Positions 48,196 to 58,111 of a stretch of 64,000 nucleotides of DNA are shown here, piece after piece. Under the pieces are notes generated by a model. That model did no database searches. It was not told the origin of the DNA and worked only from the letters and a program-made list of their open reading frames with translations. This stretch comes from Arthrobacter sp. Bz4 (GTDB lineage: Bacteria; Actinomycetota; Actinomycetes; Actinomycetales; Micrococcaceae): the NCBI RefSeq assembly GCF_003075455.1, contig NZ_QDAE01000005.1:62001-126000 (forward strand). Reading direction: 5' to 3'. The position numbers and the translations under genes were made by a program. The first letter of the stretch is position 1. Each line of letters opens with the position of its first letter.

Positions 48196-49928
48196 GGAAA
48201 CCATTCGACGTCTGGGCCCCCAAGGCAAGCACCCTCTCGCTGCACGCCGATGGCACCACCTCGGCCATGACCAGAAGCGACGACGGCTGGTGGACCGTCG
48301 ACACGCTCCCGGCGGCAACGGAGGGCACCACCTACGGGTATCTGGTGGACGGCGCTGAGTCGCCGATCCCCGATCCCCGGTCCCGCCGCCAGCCCAACGG
48401 CGTGCACGGACTCTCCCAGACCTTCGACCCGAGCTCCTACGCGTGGCAGGACAGCTCCTGGGCGTCTCCGGGCCTCAACGGCGGAGTGATCTACGAACTG
48501 CACATCGGGACCTTCACGCCCGAGGGCACCTTTGATGCGGCGATCGGCAGGCTCGACTACCTGGTCGGATTGGGGGTCCAGCACATCGAGCTCCTCCCGG
48601 TGAACGCGTTCAACGGCACCCACAACTGGGGTTACGACGGCGTCCTCTGGTTCGCAATCCAGGAGACCTACGGGGGTCCCGCCGGATACCAGCGGTTCGT
48701 CGATGCGGCGCACCAGCGGGGTCTGGGCGTCATCCAGGATGTGGTGCACAACCACCTGGGACCCAGCGGCAACTATCTGGGCCAGTTCGGCCCGTACCTG
48801 ACCGAAGGCAAAGCGAATACCTGGGGTGATTCGCTGAACCTCGATGGGCCGCAGTCCGATGAGGTCCGCCGCTACGTGCTGGACAATATTCGGATGTTCT
48901 TCAAGGACTTCCACGTCGACGGCCTCCGCCTCGACGCGGTGCACGCACTGCACGACGAACGTGCGCTGCACATTCTCGAGGAATTCGCCCAGGAGACCGA
49001 CACCCTTGCCACGGAACTGGGCAAACCCCTGTTCCTGGTCGCCGAGTCAGACCTGAACAATCCCCGGCTCATTACCTCACGTGCCGCGGGCGGCTACGGG
49101 CTGACCGGCCAGTGGAGCGACGATTTCCACCACGCCGTGCACGTCAACGTCACCGGGGAAACCACCGGCTACTACGAAGACTTCGACTCGGTAGGCGCGC
49201 TGGCCAAAGTCATGACAGACGGGTTCTTCCACAACGGTACCTACTCGTCCTTCCGCGAACGCGGCCATGGACGGCCTATCGACCCGGCCCACATCAGCAC
49301 GCACCAGCTGGTGGTCTGCACGCAGAACCACGATCAGATCGGTAACCGGGCGGCCGGTGACCGGATGGGCGCCACCGTTGGCTTCGCCCAGCTGGCGCAG
49401 GCCGCTGTCCTGAACCTTGCCGGGCCCTTCACCCCGATGCTGTTCATGGGCGAGGAATTTGGGGCCTCCACCCCCTGGCCGTTCTTCACCTCCCACCCCG
49501 AACCGGAACTGGGCAAGGCAACAGCCGAGGGCCGGCTGCGTGAATTCGAACGGATGGGCTGGGACGCCGACACTGTGCCCAACCCGCAGGATCCAGCGAC
49601 CTTCGCGTCAGCCAAGCTGGACTGGGAAGAAGTGGAGACCGGCGACCACGCGCGCCTCCTGGAGGTGTACCGCCAGCTGATCCGGTTGCGGCGCGACACC
49701 CCCGACCTGATGAATCCCGACTTCACTGCTGTGTCCGTCGACTTCAGCGAGCCCGAGAAGTGGCTGGCGATCCGCCGCGGCGGGACCGTCGTCGTCGTCA
49801 ATCTCGCCGACGAGGAGCGGACCGTTCCCGTGGACGCCTCACAGGTACTGCTGTCCACCGTCCCAGGCGAGGTGCTGGACGCCGGCCGGTGCACCCTGCC
49901 GGCCCGCGGGTCGGCAATTCTCAGCTGA
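48192..49928 (+). CDS. treZ: Maltooligosyl trehalose trehalohydrolase
   Basis: Encodes 578 residues. Releases trehalose from maltooligosyl trehalose. An N-terminal beta domain ([19 protein letters not shown]) precedes the GH13 barrel with [16 protein letters not shown], nucleophile in [12 protein letters not shown], acid Glu in [12 protein letters not shown] and [14 protein letters not shown]. It starts at an ATG overlapping treY (ATGA) and completes the TreX-TreY-TreZ route. Confidence 0.96.
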   Translation: MRKPFDVWAPKASTLSLHADGTTSAMTRSDDGWWTVDTLPAATEGTTYGYLVDGAESPIPDPRSRRQPNGVHGLSQTFDPSSYAWQDSSWASPGLNGGVIYELHIGTFTPEGTFDAAIGRLDYLVGLGVQHIELLPVNAFNGTHNWGYDGVLWFAIQETYGGPAGYQRFVDAAHQRGLGVIQDVVHNHLGPSGNYLGQFGPYLTEGKANTWGDSLNLDGPQSDEVRRYVLDNIRMFFKDFHVDGLRLDAVHALHDERALHILEEFAQETDTLATELGKPLFLVAESDLNNPRLITSRAAGGYGLTGQWSDDFHHAVHVNVTGETTGYYEDFDSVGALAKVMTDGFFHNGTYSSFRERGHGRPIDPAHISTHQLVVCTQNHDQIGNRAAGDRMGATVGFAQLAQAAVLNLAGPFTPMLFMGEEFGASTPWPFFTSHPEPELGKATAEGRLREFERMGWDADTVPNPQDPATFASAKLDWEEVETGDHARLLEVYRQLIRLRRDTPDLMNPDFTAVSVDFSEPEKWLAIRRGGTVVVVNLADEERTVPVDASQVLLSTVPGEVLDAGRCTLPARGSAILS

Positions 49929-49977
49929 TTCAGCCAGTCCCGCCGCACCACCCTTCCCCCAGACCCAGGAGAGACCC

Positions 49978-51024
49978 ATGACGTATCACCCAGCCGATGA
50001 CCGTTACGAAACGATGCCCTACCGACGGGTGGGGCGCAGCGGACTGCAGCTCCCCGCTGTGTCGCTCGGCCTGTGGCACAACTTCGGGGATGACAAGCCG
50101 TTCGCCGATCAGCGCGCCATTTTGCGGCGTGCCTTCGACCTGGGGGTCACCCACTTCGACCTGGCCAACAACTACGGACCCCCTGCCGGTAGCGCCGAAA
50201 CGAATTTCGGACGGCACCTCAAGGACGACTTTGCTCCGTTCCGCGACGAGCTGGTCATTTCCAGCAAGGCCGGCTACGACATGTGGCCGGGCCCCTACGG
50301 CGAGTGGGGATCCCGGAAATACCTGCTCGCGAGCCTCGACCAGTCACTGAACCGGATGGGGCTGGACTATGTGGACATTTTCTACAGCCACCGTCCCGAC
50401 CCGAACACGCCGCTCGAGGAGACCATGGGGGCCCTGGACACCGCGGTGCGGTCGGGCCGGGCCCTGTACGCGGGGATCTCCTCCTACTCGCCGGAGAAAA
50501 CTGCCGAAGCCGCAGCAATCCTCAGGGATCTCGGCACGCCTCTGCTGATCCACCAGCCCTCTTACTCAATGCTGAACCGCTGGGTGGAGAACGGCACTCC
50601 TAACCTGCCCGAGGTACTGGAGCAGGAGGGCGTCGGATCAATCGCCTTCTCGCCACTGGCCCAGGGGCTGTTGACCGACCGCTACCTCGACGGAATTCCC
50701 GAGGGCTCCCGTGCGGCGTCCAACAAGTCGCTGTCGGAAGAGCACCTTTCCGAGGACAACCTGCGCCGGGTCCGCGGCCTCAACCGGATCGCCCAGGACC
50801 GTGGCCAGTCGCTGGCGCAGATGGCAATCGCCTGGATCCTGCGCGAGCAGTCCAAGGGCAGCCCCATCACATCGGCCCTGATCGGCGCGTCAAGCGTGAC
50901 GCAGCTGGAGAACAGCCTGGCAGCCGTGAAGAACCTCGAGTTCAGCCAGGACGAGCTCACCGCCATCGACGAGTTCGCTGTCGAATCGGACATCAACCTG
51001 TGGGCCAAGGCCCTCGACGCCTAG
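49978..51024 (+). CDS. Aldo/keto reductase, YghZ-like
   Basis: Encodes 348 residues. TIM-barrel AKR with the catalytic tetrad visible: Asp and Tyr in THFDLANNYGPP, Lys in VISSKAGYDMWPG and His in VDIFYSHRPDPN. MPYRRVGRSGLQLPAVSLGL and ALIGASSVTQLENSL fit the YghZ / L-glyceraldehyde-3-phosphate reductase group. It reduces aldehydes with NADPH; the true substrate is unknown. It follows treZ by 49 bases with an AGGAGAG site. Confidence 0.9.
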   Translation: MTYHPADDRYETMPYRRVGRSGLQLPAVSLGLWHNFGDDKPFADQRAILRRAFDLGVTHFDLANNYGPPAGSAETNFGRHLKDDFAPFRDELVISSKAGYDMWPGPYGEWGSRKYLLASLDQSLNRMGLDYVDIFYSHRPDPNTPLEETMGALDTAVRSGRALYAGISSYSPEKTAEAAAILRDLGTPLLIHQPSYSMLNRWVENGTPNLPEVLEQEGVGSIAFSPLAQGLLTDRYLDGIPEGSRAASNKSLSEEHLSEDNLRRVRGLNRIAQDRGQSLAQMAIAWILREQSKGSPITSALIGASSVTQLENSLAAVKNLEFSQDELTAIDEFAVESDINLWAKALDA

Positions 51025-51035
51025 GCGTCCCACCG

Positions 51036-51548
51036 ATGTCCGACGCTGGGGCGCTGCACGTCCGTGAAGCCACCGAGGCGGACTGGCCCGCCCTCTGGGC
51101 CATCATGGAACCGGTGCTGCGCGCCGGTGAGACCTACTGCTGGGACGCTGAGCTTTCCGAAGCGCAGGCGCGGGTCGAATGGTTGGCCCCCTCCGACGCC
51201 ACGATGCGGGTATACGTCGCGGAGGTGCCCGGTGGCGCCGTCGTCGGGACCGCCCAGTTGCACGCGAACCGGGGCGGGGGCGGGTCGCACGTGGCGAACG
51301 CCAGTTTCCTGGTGGCCGGTGACGCCGGCGGCAGGGGAGTGGGGCGTTTTCTGGCCGGCCGGGTGCTGTCGCAGGCCCGGGAGCAGGGATACCGCGCGAT
51401 GCAGTTCAACGCGGTCGTGGAAACGAACACCCGTGCGGTGCGGCTGTGGGAATCGCTCGGGTTCGGGATCCTCGCCACCGTTCCCGGCGCGTTCCGGCAC
51501 CCGACCGAAGGTTTTGTGGGGCTGCACCTGATGTTCCGGGAGCTCTGA
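51036..51548 (+). CDS. GNAT-family N-acetyltransferase
   Basis: Encodes 170 residues from ATG at 51036 (MSDAGALHVREATEADWPAL); an earlier in-frame ATG at 51000 lies inside the reductase gene. The acetyl-CoA motif is FLVAGDAGGRGVGRFLAGRV, and the C-terminal NTRAVRLWESLGFGILATVP is typical of phosphinothricin-acetyltransferase-like GNATs. The substrate is unknown. Confidence 0.87.
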   Translation: MSDAGALHVREATEADWPALWAIMEPVLRAGETYCWDAELSEAQARVEWLAPSDATMRVYVAEVPGGAVVGTAQLHANRGGGGSHVANASFLVAGDAGGRGVGRFLAGRVLSQAREQGYRAMQFNAVVETNTRAVRLWESLGFGILATVPGAFRHPTEGFVGLHLMFREL

Positions 51549-51593
51549 CCGGCCCGTTCCGCCGCATCGAAACACCCCTCCAAGAGTGGGTGG

Positions 51594-52940
51594 CTACCTC
51601 CAGAACGCGGCCAGGTCGGGGAACGCCCGCTCGTACCCGTTCAACAACCGCGAGGCAGCGTGGGCCGAGTCGATCAGCGGATGCACCAGAAACGCTCGGA
51701 GCGCCGAGTCCCGGTCGGCGTGGACGGCCGCGTGAATCACCGCCTCCTCCACCGCCAGCAGCTGCCCCATCAGACCCAGCTGGTGGGTGGTCAGCGGCCC
51801 GGCGGGCAGCGGCGTGGCACCGGTCTGGTCGAGCCGGGCGGGAAGCTCGACGACGGCGTCCGGCGGCAAGGCCGGTAGGGTGCCCCCATTGCGGACATTG
51901 ACGATCAGCTCGGTGGGCTGGCCGGTCAACAGGGCTCGCATCGCCGCCAAAGCGATGCGCTCATAACCGCCCCCAGCCAGGCCGGCTTCATCGCGTTCCT
52001 CAGCGTCCGGGCGGGCCTCGGCCAGGTATCCCTCTTCCCGGGCGAGCCGCGCTCCGTCCCACACCGCGAAGGGCTCGGGCGTCGTCAGCAACTCGGTGTA
52101 GAGCTGCTCCTGCTGACGGTGCAGGAACGCACCGCGGGTTTCAGCGGCCCCCGACAGGGACCGGACCGCCTCGCGGTGGAAGTAATAGTAGAACAGGTAC
52201 TCGTTGGGCACCGCCCCGAGGAGCCTCGGCAGATCCGGCCCGAACACCCGGCCCTCTTCGAAGGAGGCGAGCCGCTGCGGGTCCGCCAGCAACCCCGGCA
52301 GCCGGTCGACGTCCTCGTACGTCAGGCCACGCAACCAGCCCAGATGGTTCAGACCAACGTAGTCAACCCCGGCCAGGGAGCCCTCGACGAGGGGGACCCC
52401 TGCCGCCGTCGCCGCGCGTGACACCAGCCCGGCAGCCGAATCGCAGATTCCAATCGCTTTGTCACCCAGAACGGCCTGCATCGCGCCGGTCACCATTCCC
52501 GCCGGGTTGGTGAAGTTGATCAGCCACGCGGCGGGGCAGACTCGTCGCATGGATTCAGCGACCGTCAGCATCTGCGGCACCGACCGCAGTGCGTAGGAGA
52601 TGCCCCCGGCGCCCACGGTTTCCTGACCCAGCAGGCCCTCGTCCAGGGCAACAAGCTCGTCGAGGACCCGCCCTGCTGCGCCGCCGCTGCGGATGGCCGC
52701 GAAGACCACATCGGCGCCGGCCAGGGCATGGTCAAGGGCCAACTCGGTTTCCAACTGTGGCCGGCTGGAGCCCGCCGGCAGCGGCATCGTCTGCAGGACC
52801 CGGGCAATAGCCTTCAGCCGGGACGGGTCCGAATCATGCAGGACCACCTCAGTGATGACGCCCGCGAACTGACCGGTTGCCAGGGCCCGGTACACCAGCG
52901 GAACCCGGAAGCCGCCGCCGCCCACGATGACCAGTTTCAT
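51594..52940 (-). CDS. Family 4 glycosidase, 6-phospho-beta-glucosidase type
   Basis: Encodes 448 residues. GH4 enzymes use NAD and Mn by an oxidation-elimination route. The N-terminal Rossmann motif MKLVIVGGGGFRVPLVYRAL, the metal-binding Cys in GICDSAAGLV and His in VGLNHLGWLRG, and AWLINFTNPAGMVT are all present. GCGGAGGG precedes the ATG. It is divergent from a PfkB kinase gene 82 bases away, hinting at shared sugar metabolism. No PTS genes are nearby. Confidence 0.92.
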   Translation of the reverse strand: MKLVIVGGGGFRVPLVYRALATGQFAGVITEVVLHDSDPSRLKAIARVLQTMPLPAGSSRPQLETELALDHALAGADVVFAAIRSGGAAGRVLDELVALDEGLLGQETVGAGGISYALRSVPQMLTVAESMRRVCPAAWLINFTNPAGMVTGAMQAVLGDKAIGICDSAAGLVSRAATAAGVPLVEGSLAGVDYVGLNHLGWLRGLTYEDVDRLPGLLADPQRLASFEEGRVFGPDLPRLLGAVPNEYLFYYYFHREAVRSLSGAAETRGAFLHRQQEQLYTELLTTPEPFAVWDGARLAREEGYLAEARPDAEERDEAGLAGGGYERIALAAMRALLTGQPTELIVNVRNGGTLPALPPDAVVELPARLDQTGATPLPAGPLTTHQLGLMGQLLAVEEAVIHAAVHADRDSALRAFLVHPLIDSAHAASRLLNGYERAFPDLAAFWR

Positions 52941-53022
52941 GAACCCTCCGCAGCAGTAAATGTCCTCATAAGCGGGCGTCCGGCGTCACACGTGTGCTGC
53001 GCGCCGGAGGCCTAAGAGTATT

Positions 53023-54120
53023 GTGCCGTACATGGGCACCGCGCATCGTTTTGATCCTCTGGCTGATAGCCGCTCCGCGTCCGATCCGGAGTTTGACCTG
53101 CTCCTCAGCGGATCAGTCTTCCTCGACATTGTTTTCACCGGCCTTGAACACCTGCCGTCACCGGGCACCGAGGTGTGGGCTGACGGGATGGGATCCTGCC
53201 CGGGTGGTGTTGCCAACCAGGCGATCGCCGCGAGCCGGCTGGGGTTACGCACCACCCTGTCGGCGGCGTTCGGCGACGATGGCTACGGTGACTACAACAA
53301 GGGCATCCTGCGGGATCAGGAACATGTTGACCTGTCCCGGTCGAGGACATTCGAGAACTGGCACTCACCGGTCACGGTGTCCCTGTCGGTGCAACGCGAC
53401 AGGTCAATGGTGACCCACGGCCACCCCTCGCCGGTCTCCGCCACCGACCTGCTCGGCGACCCGCCGCCGCGCGCCCGGGCCGCCGTCGTCAGCGTCGAAC
53501 CGCAGCTGGAACCCTGGGCGCTCGCCGCGCAGGCGAATGGGACCAAACTGTTTGGTGATGTGGGCTGGGACCCCACCGGGCAGTGGTCGGGAAATGCGCT
53601 GGATACGTTGCAGTACTTCCACGCTTTCGTGCCCAACGATGTGGAGGCGATGGCCTACACCCGCACCGACGACCCGTGGGCGGCCCTGTATGCGCTCGCC
53701 GACCGGGTGCCGGTGGCAGTGGTCACGGTGGGCCAGCAGGGGGCCATCGCCATCGATTCCATCACGGGGGAAGAGGAGTGGGTGCCGGCCCTGCCGGTGA
53801 AAGCCTATGACCCCACCGGGGCGGGTGACTGCTTCGCCGCCGCTTTCGTGATGGGTGACCTCGCCGGGTTCTCCCTCGCCGACCGGCTACGGTTCGCCAA
53901 CCTGTGCGCCGCCCTGTCCGTGCAGGAAGTGGGCGGGTCCCTCGCCGCACCCGGGTGGGGTGACATTGCCGACTGGTGGCACCGGGTGAGCGAATCCCGC
54001 GACAAGGTCCGCAAACAGTGGCTGAAACGCTACGAGTTCCTCGAGGACATGGTCTCGGGTGTTCCGCTGGAAGCAGTGCGGCGGGCTTCGGCGACCATCG
54101 CCCGCCAATCCGACGCGTGA
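53023..54120 (+). CDS. PfkB-family carbohydrate kinase
   Basis: Encodes 365 residues from GTG at 53023, 12 bases after GGAGG. ATG at 53032 is an alternative because TATTGT lies seven bases before it. Ribokinase-fold motifs: GSCPGGVANQAIAASRLGL near residue 62 and the catalytic AYDPTGAGDCFAAAFVMGDL near residue 265. Phosphorylates a sugar or nucleoside; the substrate cannot be named. It is divergent from the GH4 gene. Confidence 0.9.
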   Translation: MPYMGTAHRFDPLADSRSASDPEFDLLLSGSVFLDIVFTGLEHLPSPGTEVWADGMGSCPGGVANQAIAASRLGLRTTLSAAFGDDGYGDYNKGILRDQEHVDLSRSRTFENWHSPVTVSLSVQRDRSMVTHGHPSPVSATDLLGDPPPRARAAVVSVEPQLEPWALAAQANGTKLFGDVGWDPTGQWSGNALDTLQYFHAFVPNDVEAMAYTRTDDPWAALYALADRVPVAVVTVGQQGAIAIDSITGEEEWVPALPVKAYDPTGAGDCFAAAFVMGDLAGFSLADRLRFANLCAALSVQEVGGSLAAPGWGDIADWWHRVSESRDKVRKQWLKRYEFLEDMVSGVPLEAVRRASATIARQSDA

Positions 54121-54181
54121 ACCTCATCGAGCGCGGGGTCGCCCGGCGGGAGCCCCCGCGCAGGAATGACAGAATGGACCA

Positions 54182-55357
54182 GTGAGTTTCTTAGCTGAAC
54201 CCCCGGCAGCCGAACGGCGGGTCGAGGTCGATCTGGACGCAGTGCGTCACAATGTCAGGCACATCGCCGACGTCGTCAGCCCGGCCCGCGTCATGGCGGT
54301 AGTGAAAGCCGACGGCTACGGGCACGGCGCCCGGCAGGTGGCTCGTGCCGCACTGGAATCCGGTGCCGCCTGGTTGGGCGTCGCCCACATCTCGGAGGCG
54401 CTGGACCTGCGTGAAGCAGGCATCGAAGCACCCATCCTCGCCTGGCTGCACACCGTCGAATCCGATTTCGGGGCGGCCATCAGAAACGGTATCGACATTG
54501 GCGTCTCCGGATGGGAACTCGACCACGTAGTGGCAGCGGCCCGGCGCCAGCAACTGCCCGCGCGGATCCAGCTGAAAATCGACACCGGGCTGGGACGCAA
54601 CGGCTGCCCACCGGAACTGTGGGACACGCTGATCGGCCGGGCGCTGGAGCAGCAGGAGGCCGGGCTCCTCCGGGTGGTCGGGGTCTTCTCCCACCTGGCA
54701 GTCGCCGACGAACCGGACCGCCACGAAACGGACGACCAGGTCCGCCGCTTCCGTGCGGCGGTTGCGGTGGCCGAGGACGCCGGCGTCGACCTCGAACTCC
54801 GCCACCTCGCCAACACCCCCGGCGCACTGTCCCGCCCAGACACGCACTTCGACCTGGTGCGGGTGGGGCTCGGCATCTATGGGCTCTCACCGTTCCGCGG
54901 CCAGAGTTCGCAGGCGCTGGGCCTGCGCCCCGCAATGCGATTCGTCACCTCGGTGGCCAACTGCAAGGAAGTACCCGCCGGGCAGGGGGTCTCCTACGGC
55001 CTCAGCTACCGCACCACCCAACCCACAACGCTGGCGCTGATCCCGGTGGGCTACGCCGACGGCGTCCCCCGGGTCGCCACCGGTGCACCGGTGCTGGTGG
55101 ATGGGTGCCAGTACCCGGTGGTGGGCCGGATCGCCATGGACCAGCTGGTCATCGACCTGCAGACCACCGGAATTGCCGGCACCGGGCGAAGCCCGCTGGG
55201 CCACCCGGCGGTGCTGTTCGGTGGCGGCCCCGACGAACCGTCGGCCGACGCTTGGGCTGACGCCAGCGGCTCGATCAACTACGAGATCGTGACGCGGATC
55301 AGTGGCCGCGTCCCCCGCACCTACCTCAACGACACGAGCGCCAATGCAGACCAGTAG
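54182..55357 (+). CDS. alr: Alanine racemase
   Basis: Encodes 391 residues from GTG. Makes D-Ala for peptidoglycan. The PLP lysine is in MAVVKADGYGHGARQVAR and the second catalytic Tyr in GQGVSYGLSYRT. RIAMDQLVIDL and INYEIVTRISGRVPRTY mark the C-terminal domain. It heads alr-tsaE-tsaB-rimI-tsaD, the order common in actinobacteria, and overlaps tsaE. Confidence 0.96.
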   Translation: MSFLAEPPAAERRVEVDLDAVRHNVRHIADVVSPARVMAVVKADGYGHGARQVARAALESGAAWLGVAHISEALDLREAGIEAPILAWLHTVESDFGAAIRNGIDIGVSGWELDHVVAAARRQQLPARIQLKIDTGLGRNGCPPELWDTLIGRALEQQEAGLLRVVGVFSHLAVADEPDRHETDDQVRRFRAAVAVAEDAGVDLELRHLANTPGALSRPDTHFDLVRVGLGIYGLSPFRGQSSQALGLRPAMRFVTSVANCKEVPAGQGVSYGLSYRTTQPTTLALIPVGYADGVPRVATGAPVLVDGCQYPVVGRIAMDQLVIDLQTTGIAGTGRSPLGHPAVLFGGGPDEPSADAWADASGSINYEIVTRISGRVPRTYLNDTSANADQ

Positions 55358-55880
55358 CGGGCACTGCGGACCGGCGTGGTCCCGGAGTTTCACCGTGCAC
55401 TCGGCCGCCGGACTGCAACGGTTCGCCGCGGCGCTCGGCGGCGACCTGGCGGCCGGTGACCTGCTGATCCTCACCGGCGGACTCGGTGCCGGGAAGACCA
55501 CCTTCACCCAGGGGCTGGGCGAAGGCCTTGGCGTCCGGCCGGGGATCATCTCTCCTACCTTCGTCCTCGTCCGCGTGCACCCACCGCTGGCCGGCGGGCC
55601 GGCGCTCGTGCACGCCGACGCCTACCGGCTGGAATCCGCCGCCGACATCGATGACCTCGACCTGGAATCGACCATGGATACCAGCGTGACAGTCGTCGAG
55701 TGGGGAGCCGGGCGGGTGGAGCATCTGGCCGAGAGCCACCTCGAGATTCATCTTGACCGGCCAGCGATGGCCGGCGCCTCCGCTGACCCCGATGACGACG
55801 ACGAGCCTCGACGGGTCCTGATCGAAGGGTACGGTCAGCGCTGGGCGAATACGCCGTCTGTCGTCGGCTCCCTCGATTAG
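55344..55880 (+). CDS. tsaE: tRNA t6A synthesis ATPase TsaE
   Basis: Encodes 178 residues from ATG at 55344, inside the last codons of alr; an in-frame start at 55302 would lie deeper in alr. The P-loop LTGGLGAGKTTFTQGLGEGL and SPTFVLVRVH, ADAYRLES and VVEWGAGRVEHL fit TsaE. It drives TsaB-TsaD cycling in t6A37 modification. The C terminus has an acidic DPDDDDEP insertion. Confidence 0.94.
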   Translation: MQTSSGHCGPAWSRSFTVHSAAGLQRFAAALGGDLAAGDLLILTGGLGAGKTTFTQGLGEGLGVRPGIISPTFVLVRVHPPLAGGPALVHADAYRLESAADIDDLDLESTMDTSVTVVEWGAGRVEHLAESHLEIHLDRPAMAGASADPDDDDEPRRVLIEGYGQRWANTPSVVGSLD

Positions 55881-55889
55881 GCTGGCAGG

Positions 55890-56549
55890 ATGCTGATTTT
55901 GTCCCTCGATACCTCCGCCGCGGCGAGTGCAGCCCTGGTGCTGGACGGCGTCGTGACCGGGGCTTTCGCGACCGAAGACACGAGGAGCCACGCGGAGGTG
56001 CTCGCCCCCGCAGTCGCCGATCTGCTGGCCGAAGCGGGTATCACCGGAACGGATCTGACGGCGATAGTGGTGGGCGTTGGACCGGGACCTTTCACCGGGC
56101 TGCGGGCCGGGTTGGCTACCGCCAGGACTCTCGCCTACGTCTGGGACGTGCCGCTGCACGGAGTGATGAGTCTCGACTCCATCGCCGAGGACGCTGCAGC
56201 GCATGCCGGGACCGGCGAGTTCCTGGTCGCCACGGATGCCCGGCGGAAAGAGGTCTATTGGGCCCGGTACCGGGCCGACGACGGCGTCCCCGGGGTGCTG
56301 GAGGGGCCGCACGTGGGCGCGCCGTCGTCGCTCCCTGCCCTCCCGACCTATGGCAAAGGCGCGGGCCTCTACCCCGACGTCCTGGCAGGAGTCGCAGGCT
56401 TCACCGAACTGCACCCCTCGGCCGCGGCGTTGGGGCGGTCCGCCTCCCGGCGGCTCTCCGCTGGGCTGGCGTTGTTGGATACCGCTCCGCTGTACCTGCG
56501 GGAGTCCGACGCGCGGGTCCCCGGCCCCCGGAAGCGGGCGACCGGATGA
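55890..56549 (+). CDS. tsaB: tRNA t6A synthesis protein TsaB
   Basis: Encodes 219 residues. MLILSLDTSAAASAALVLDG and VGVGPGPFTGLRAGLATART are TsaB signatures of the ASKHA fold. It is the inactive partner that binds TsaD. TAGGCT lies six bases before the ATG, so it may have its own leaderless promoter besides the operon transcript. The stop overlaps rimI. Confidence 0.94.
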   Translation: MLILSLDTSAAASAALVLDGVVTGAFATEDTRSHAEVLAPAVADLLAEAGITGTDLTAIVVGVGPGPFTGLRAGLATARTLAYVWDVPLHGVMSLDSIAEDAAAHAGTGEFLVATDARRKEVYWARYRADDGVPGVLEGPHVGAPSSLPALPTYGKGAGLYPDVLAGVAGFTELHPSAAALGRSASRRLSAGLALLDTAPLYLRESDARVPGPRKRATG

Positions 56550-56989
56550 GCTTCTCGTTGCGCGATTTGCTGCTGCAGGACGTTCCGGCTGTCGCACGCC
56601 TGGAGCTGGAACTGTTCCCTACTGACGCCTGGCCGCTGGAGATGTTCCTGGATGAGGTGTCCCAGACCGAAACACGCCGCTACCTTGTCGCCGAGATCGA
56701 GGGCCGCATGGTCGGCTATGCGGGAGTCATGTGTGTGGCGGCGACTGCCGACATCCAGACGATCGGCGTGCTGCCCGGTTATGAGGGGCAGGGAATCGGG
56801 ACCACGATGCTGAACGAGCTGCTGGCCGAGGCACGACACCGCGGCGCCACCGAAGTGCTCCTGGAAGTCCGGGCTGACAACCCCCGGGCGCAGAAACTCT
56901 ATACGCTGACCGGGTTTGAGCATATTCATACCCGGCGAAAATACTACCGCGACGGCGTCGACGCCTGGGTGATGAGGCTGATCCTGTGA
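56546..56989 (+). CDS. rimI: Ribosomal-protein-alanine N-acetyltransferase RimI
   Basis: Encodes 147 residues from ATG at 56546, overlapping tsaB by four bases (ATGA); the long open frame upstream is not real. The GNAT motif [20 protein letters not shown] and [19 protein letters not shown] with [11 protein letters not shown] are RimI-like. It acetylates the N terminus of ribosomal protein S18 in E. coli. Its place between tsaB and tsaD is typical. Confidence 0.93.
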   Translation: MSFSLRDLLLQDVPAVARLELELFPTDAWPLEMFLDEVSQTETRRYLVAEIEGRMVGYAGVMCVAATADIQTIGVLPGYEGQGIGTTMLNELLAEARHRGATEVLLEVRADNPRAQKLYTLTGFEHIHTRRKYYRDGVDAWVMRLIL

Positions 56990-58062
56990 ACCGTGACAAT
57001 CCGCTGGTCCTCGGCATCGAATCCTCCTGCGACGAGACCGGCGTCGGGCTGGTCCGTGGCACGCAACTGCTCACCAACACGGTGTCCTCCTCAATGGATG
57101 AACACGTCCGGTTTGGGGGAGTGATCCCCGAGATCGCCTCCCGGGCGCACCTTGACGCCTTCGTTCCCACCCTGCACCAGGCGCTCGCTGAGGTTGACGT
57201 CTCACTGGCGGAAATCGACGCTATCGCTGTGACATCGGGGCCCGGGCTGTCGGGTGCGCTGATGGTGGGTGTTTCGGCGGCGAAAGCCCTGGCGCTCGCG
57301 ACCGGCAAACCGCTATTCGCCGTCAACCACCTGGTGGCCCACGTGGGTGTGGGCGTGCTGGATTCGGCGTTCCCGGACGGCCTCCCCCCGAATCTCGGTG
57401 CCCTGCTGGTGTCGGGTGGTCACACGGAGATACTGCGGGTCAACAACCTGGCCTTCGACGTCGAGCTGCTCGGGTCCACCATCGACGACGCCGCCGGTGA
57501 AGCCTATGACAAGGTGGCCCGCATCCTCGGGCTCGGATACCCGGGTGGCCCGGCAATAGACCGGATTGCCGCCGACGGTAACCCGAAGGCGATCCGGTTT
57601 CCCCGTGGGCTCACCCAGCCCAAGTACCTCGGAACGGCGGAGCAGCCCGGAGAACACCGGTACGACTTTTCGTTCAGCGGCCTGAAGACCGCCGTCGCCC
57701 GCTGCGTGGAACAATACGAGGCAGACGGCGTCGACCTCCCCGTTGCCGACATCGCGGCGTCCTTCCAGGAGGCGGTGGTCGACGTGATCACCTCCAAGGC
57801 CGTGCTGGCCTGCCGTGAACACGGGATCACCAGTCTGCTGCTCGGCGGCGGGGTGGCCGCCAACTCGCGGTTGCGGACGCTGACCGCCCAGCGTTGCGCG
57901 GCCGCCGGGATCACCCTAACGGTGCCGCCGCTGTCCCTGTGCACCGATAACGGTGCAATGGTGGCGGCCCTCGGGGCGCAGATCGTGATGAATGGTGGGG
58001 AGCCCACGGGATTGCGCTTCGCCACCGATTCCTCGCTCCCGGTGACCAGCGTCTTCGCCTGA
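56986..58062 (+). CDS. tsaD: tRNA N6-threonylcarbamoyltransferase TsaD
   Basis: Encodes 358 residues from GTG overlapping rimI by four bases. Transfers threonylcarbamoyl to A37 of ANN-decoding tRNAs. [16 protein letters not shown], the metal region [26 protein letters not shown] and [12 protein letters not shown] are diagnostic. It closes the operon and is convergent with the YbdK-like gene 49 bases on. Confidence 0.96.
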   Translation: MNRDNPLVLGIESSCDETGVGLVRGTQLLTNTVSSSMDEHVRFGGVIPEIASRAHLDAFVPTLHQALAEVDVSLAEIDAIAVTSGPGLSGALMVGVSAAKALALATGKPLFAVNHLVAHVGVGVLDSAFPDGLPPNLGALLVSGGHTEILRVNNLAFDVELLGSTIDDAAGEAYDKVARILGLGYPGGPAIDRIAADGNPKAIRFPRGLTQPKYLGTAEQPGEHRYDFSFSGLKTAVARCVEQYEADGVDLPVADIAASFQEAVVDVITSKAVLACREHGITSLLLGGGVAANSRLRTLTAQRCAAAGITLTVPPLSLCTDNGAMVAALGAQIVMNGGEPTGLRFATDSSLPVTSVFA

Positions 58063-58111
58063 CCCCACCACCACCAACTGATCCGGGGTTTTGGGGGCAG
58101 CGGAGTGGGGG

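Noticed and set aside
55326-56597. 423-residue minus-strand ORF
   Set aside because: Antisense of tsaE and tsaB; no domain and Arg/Gly/Pro-rich composition.
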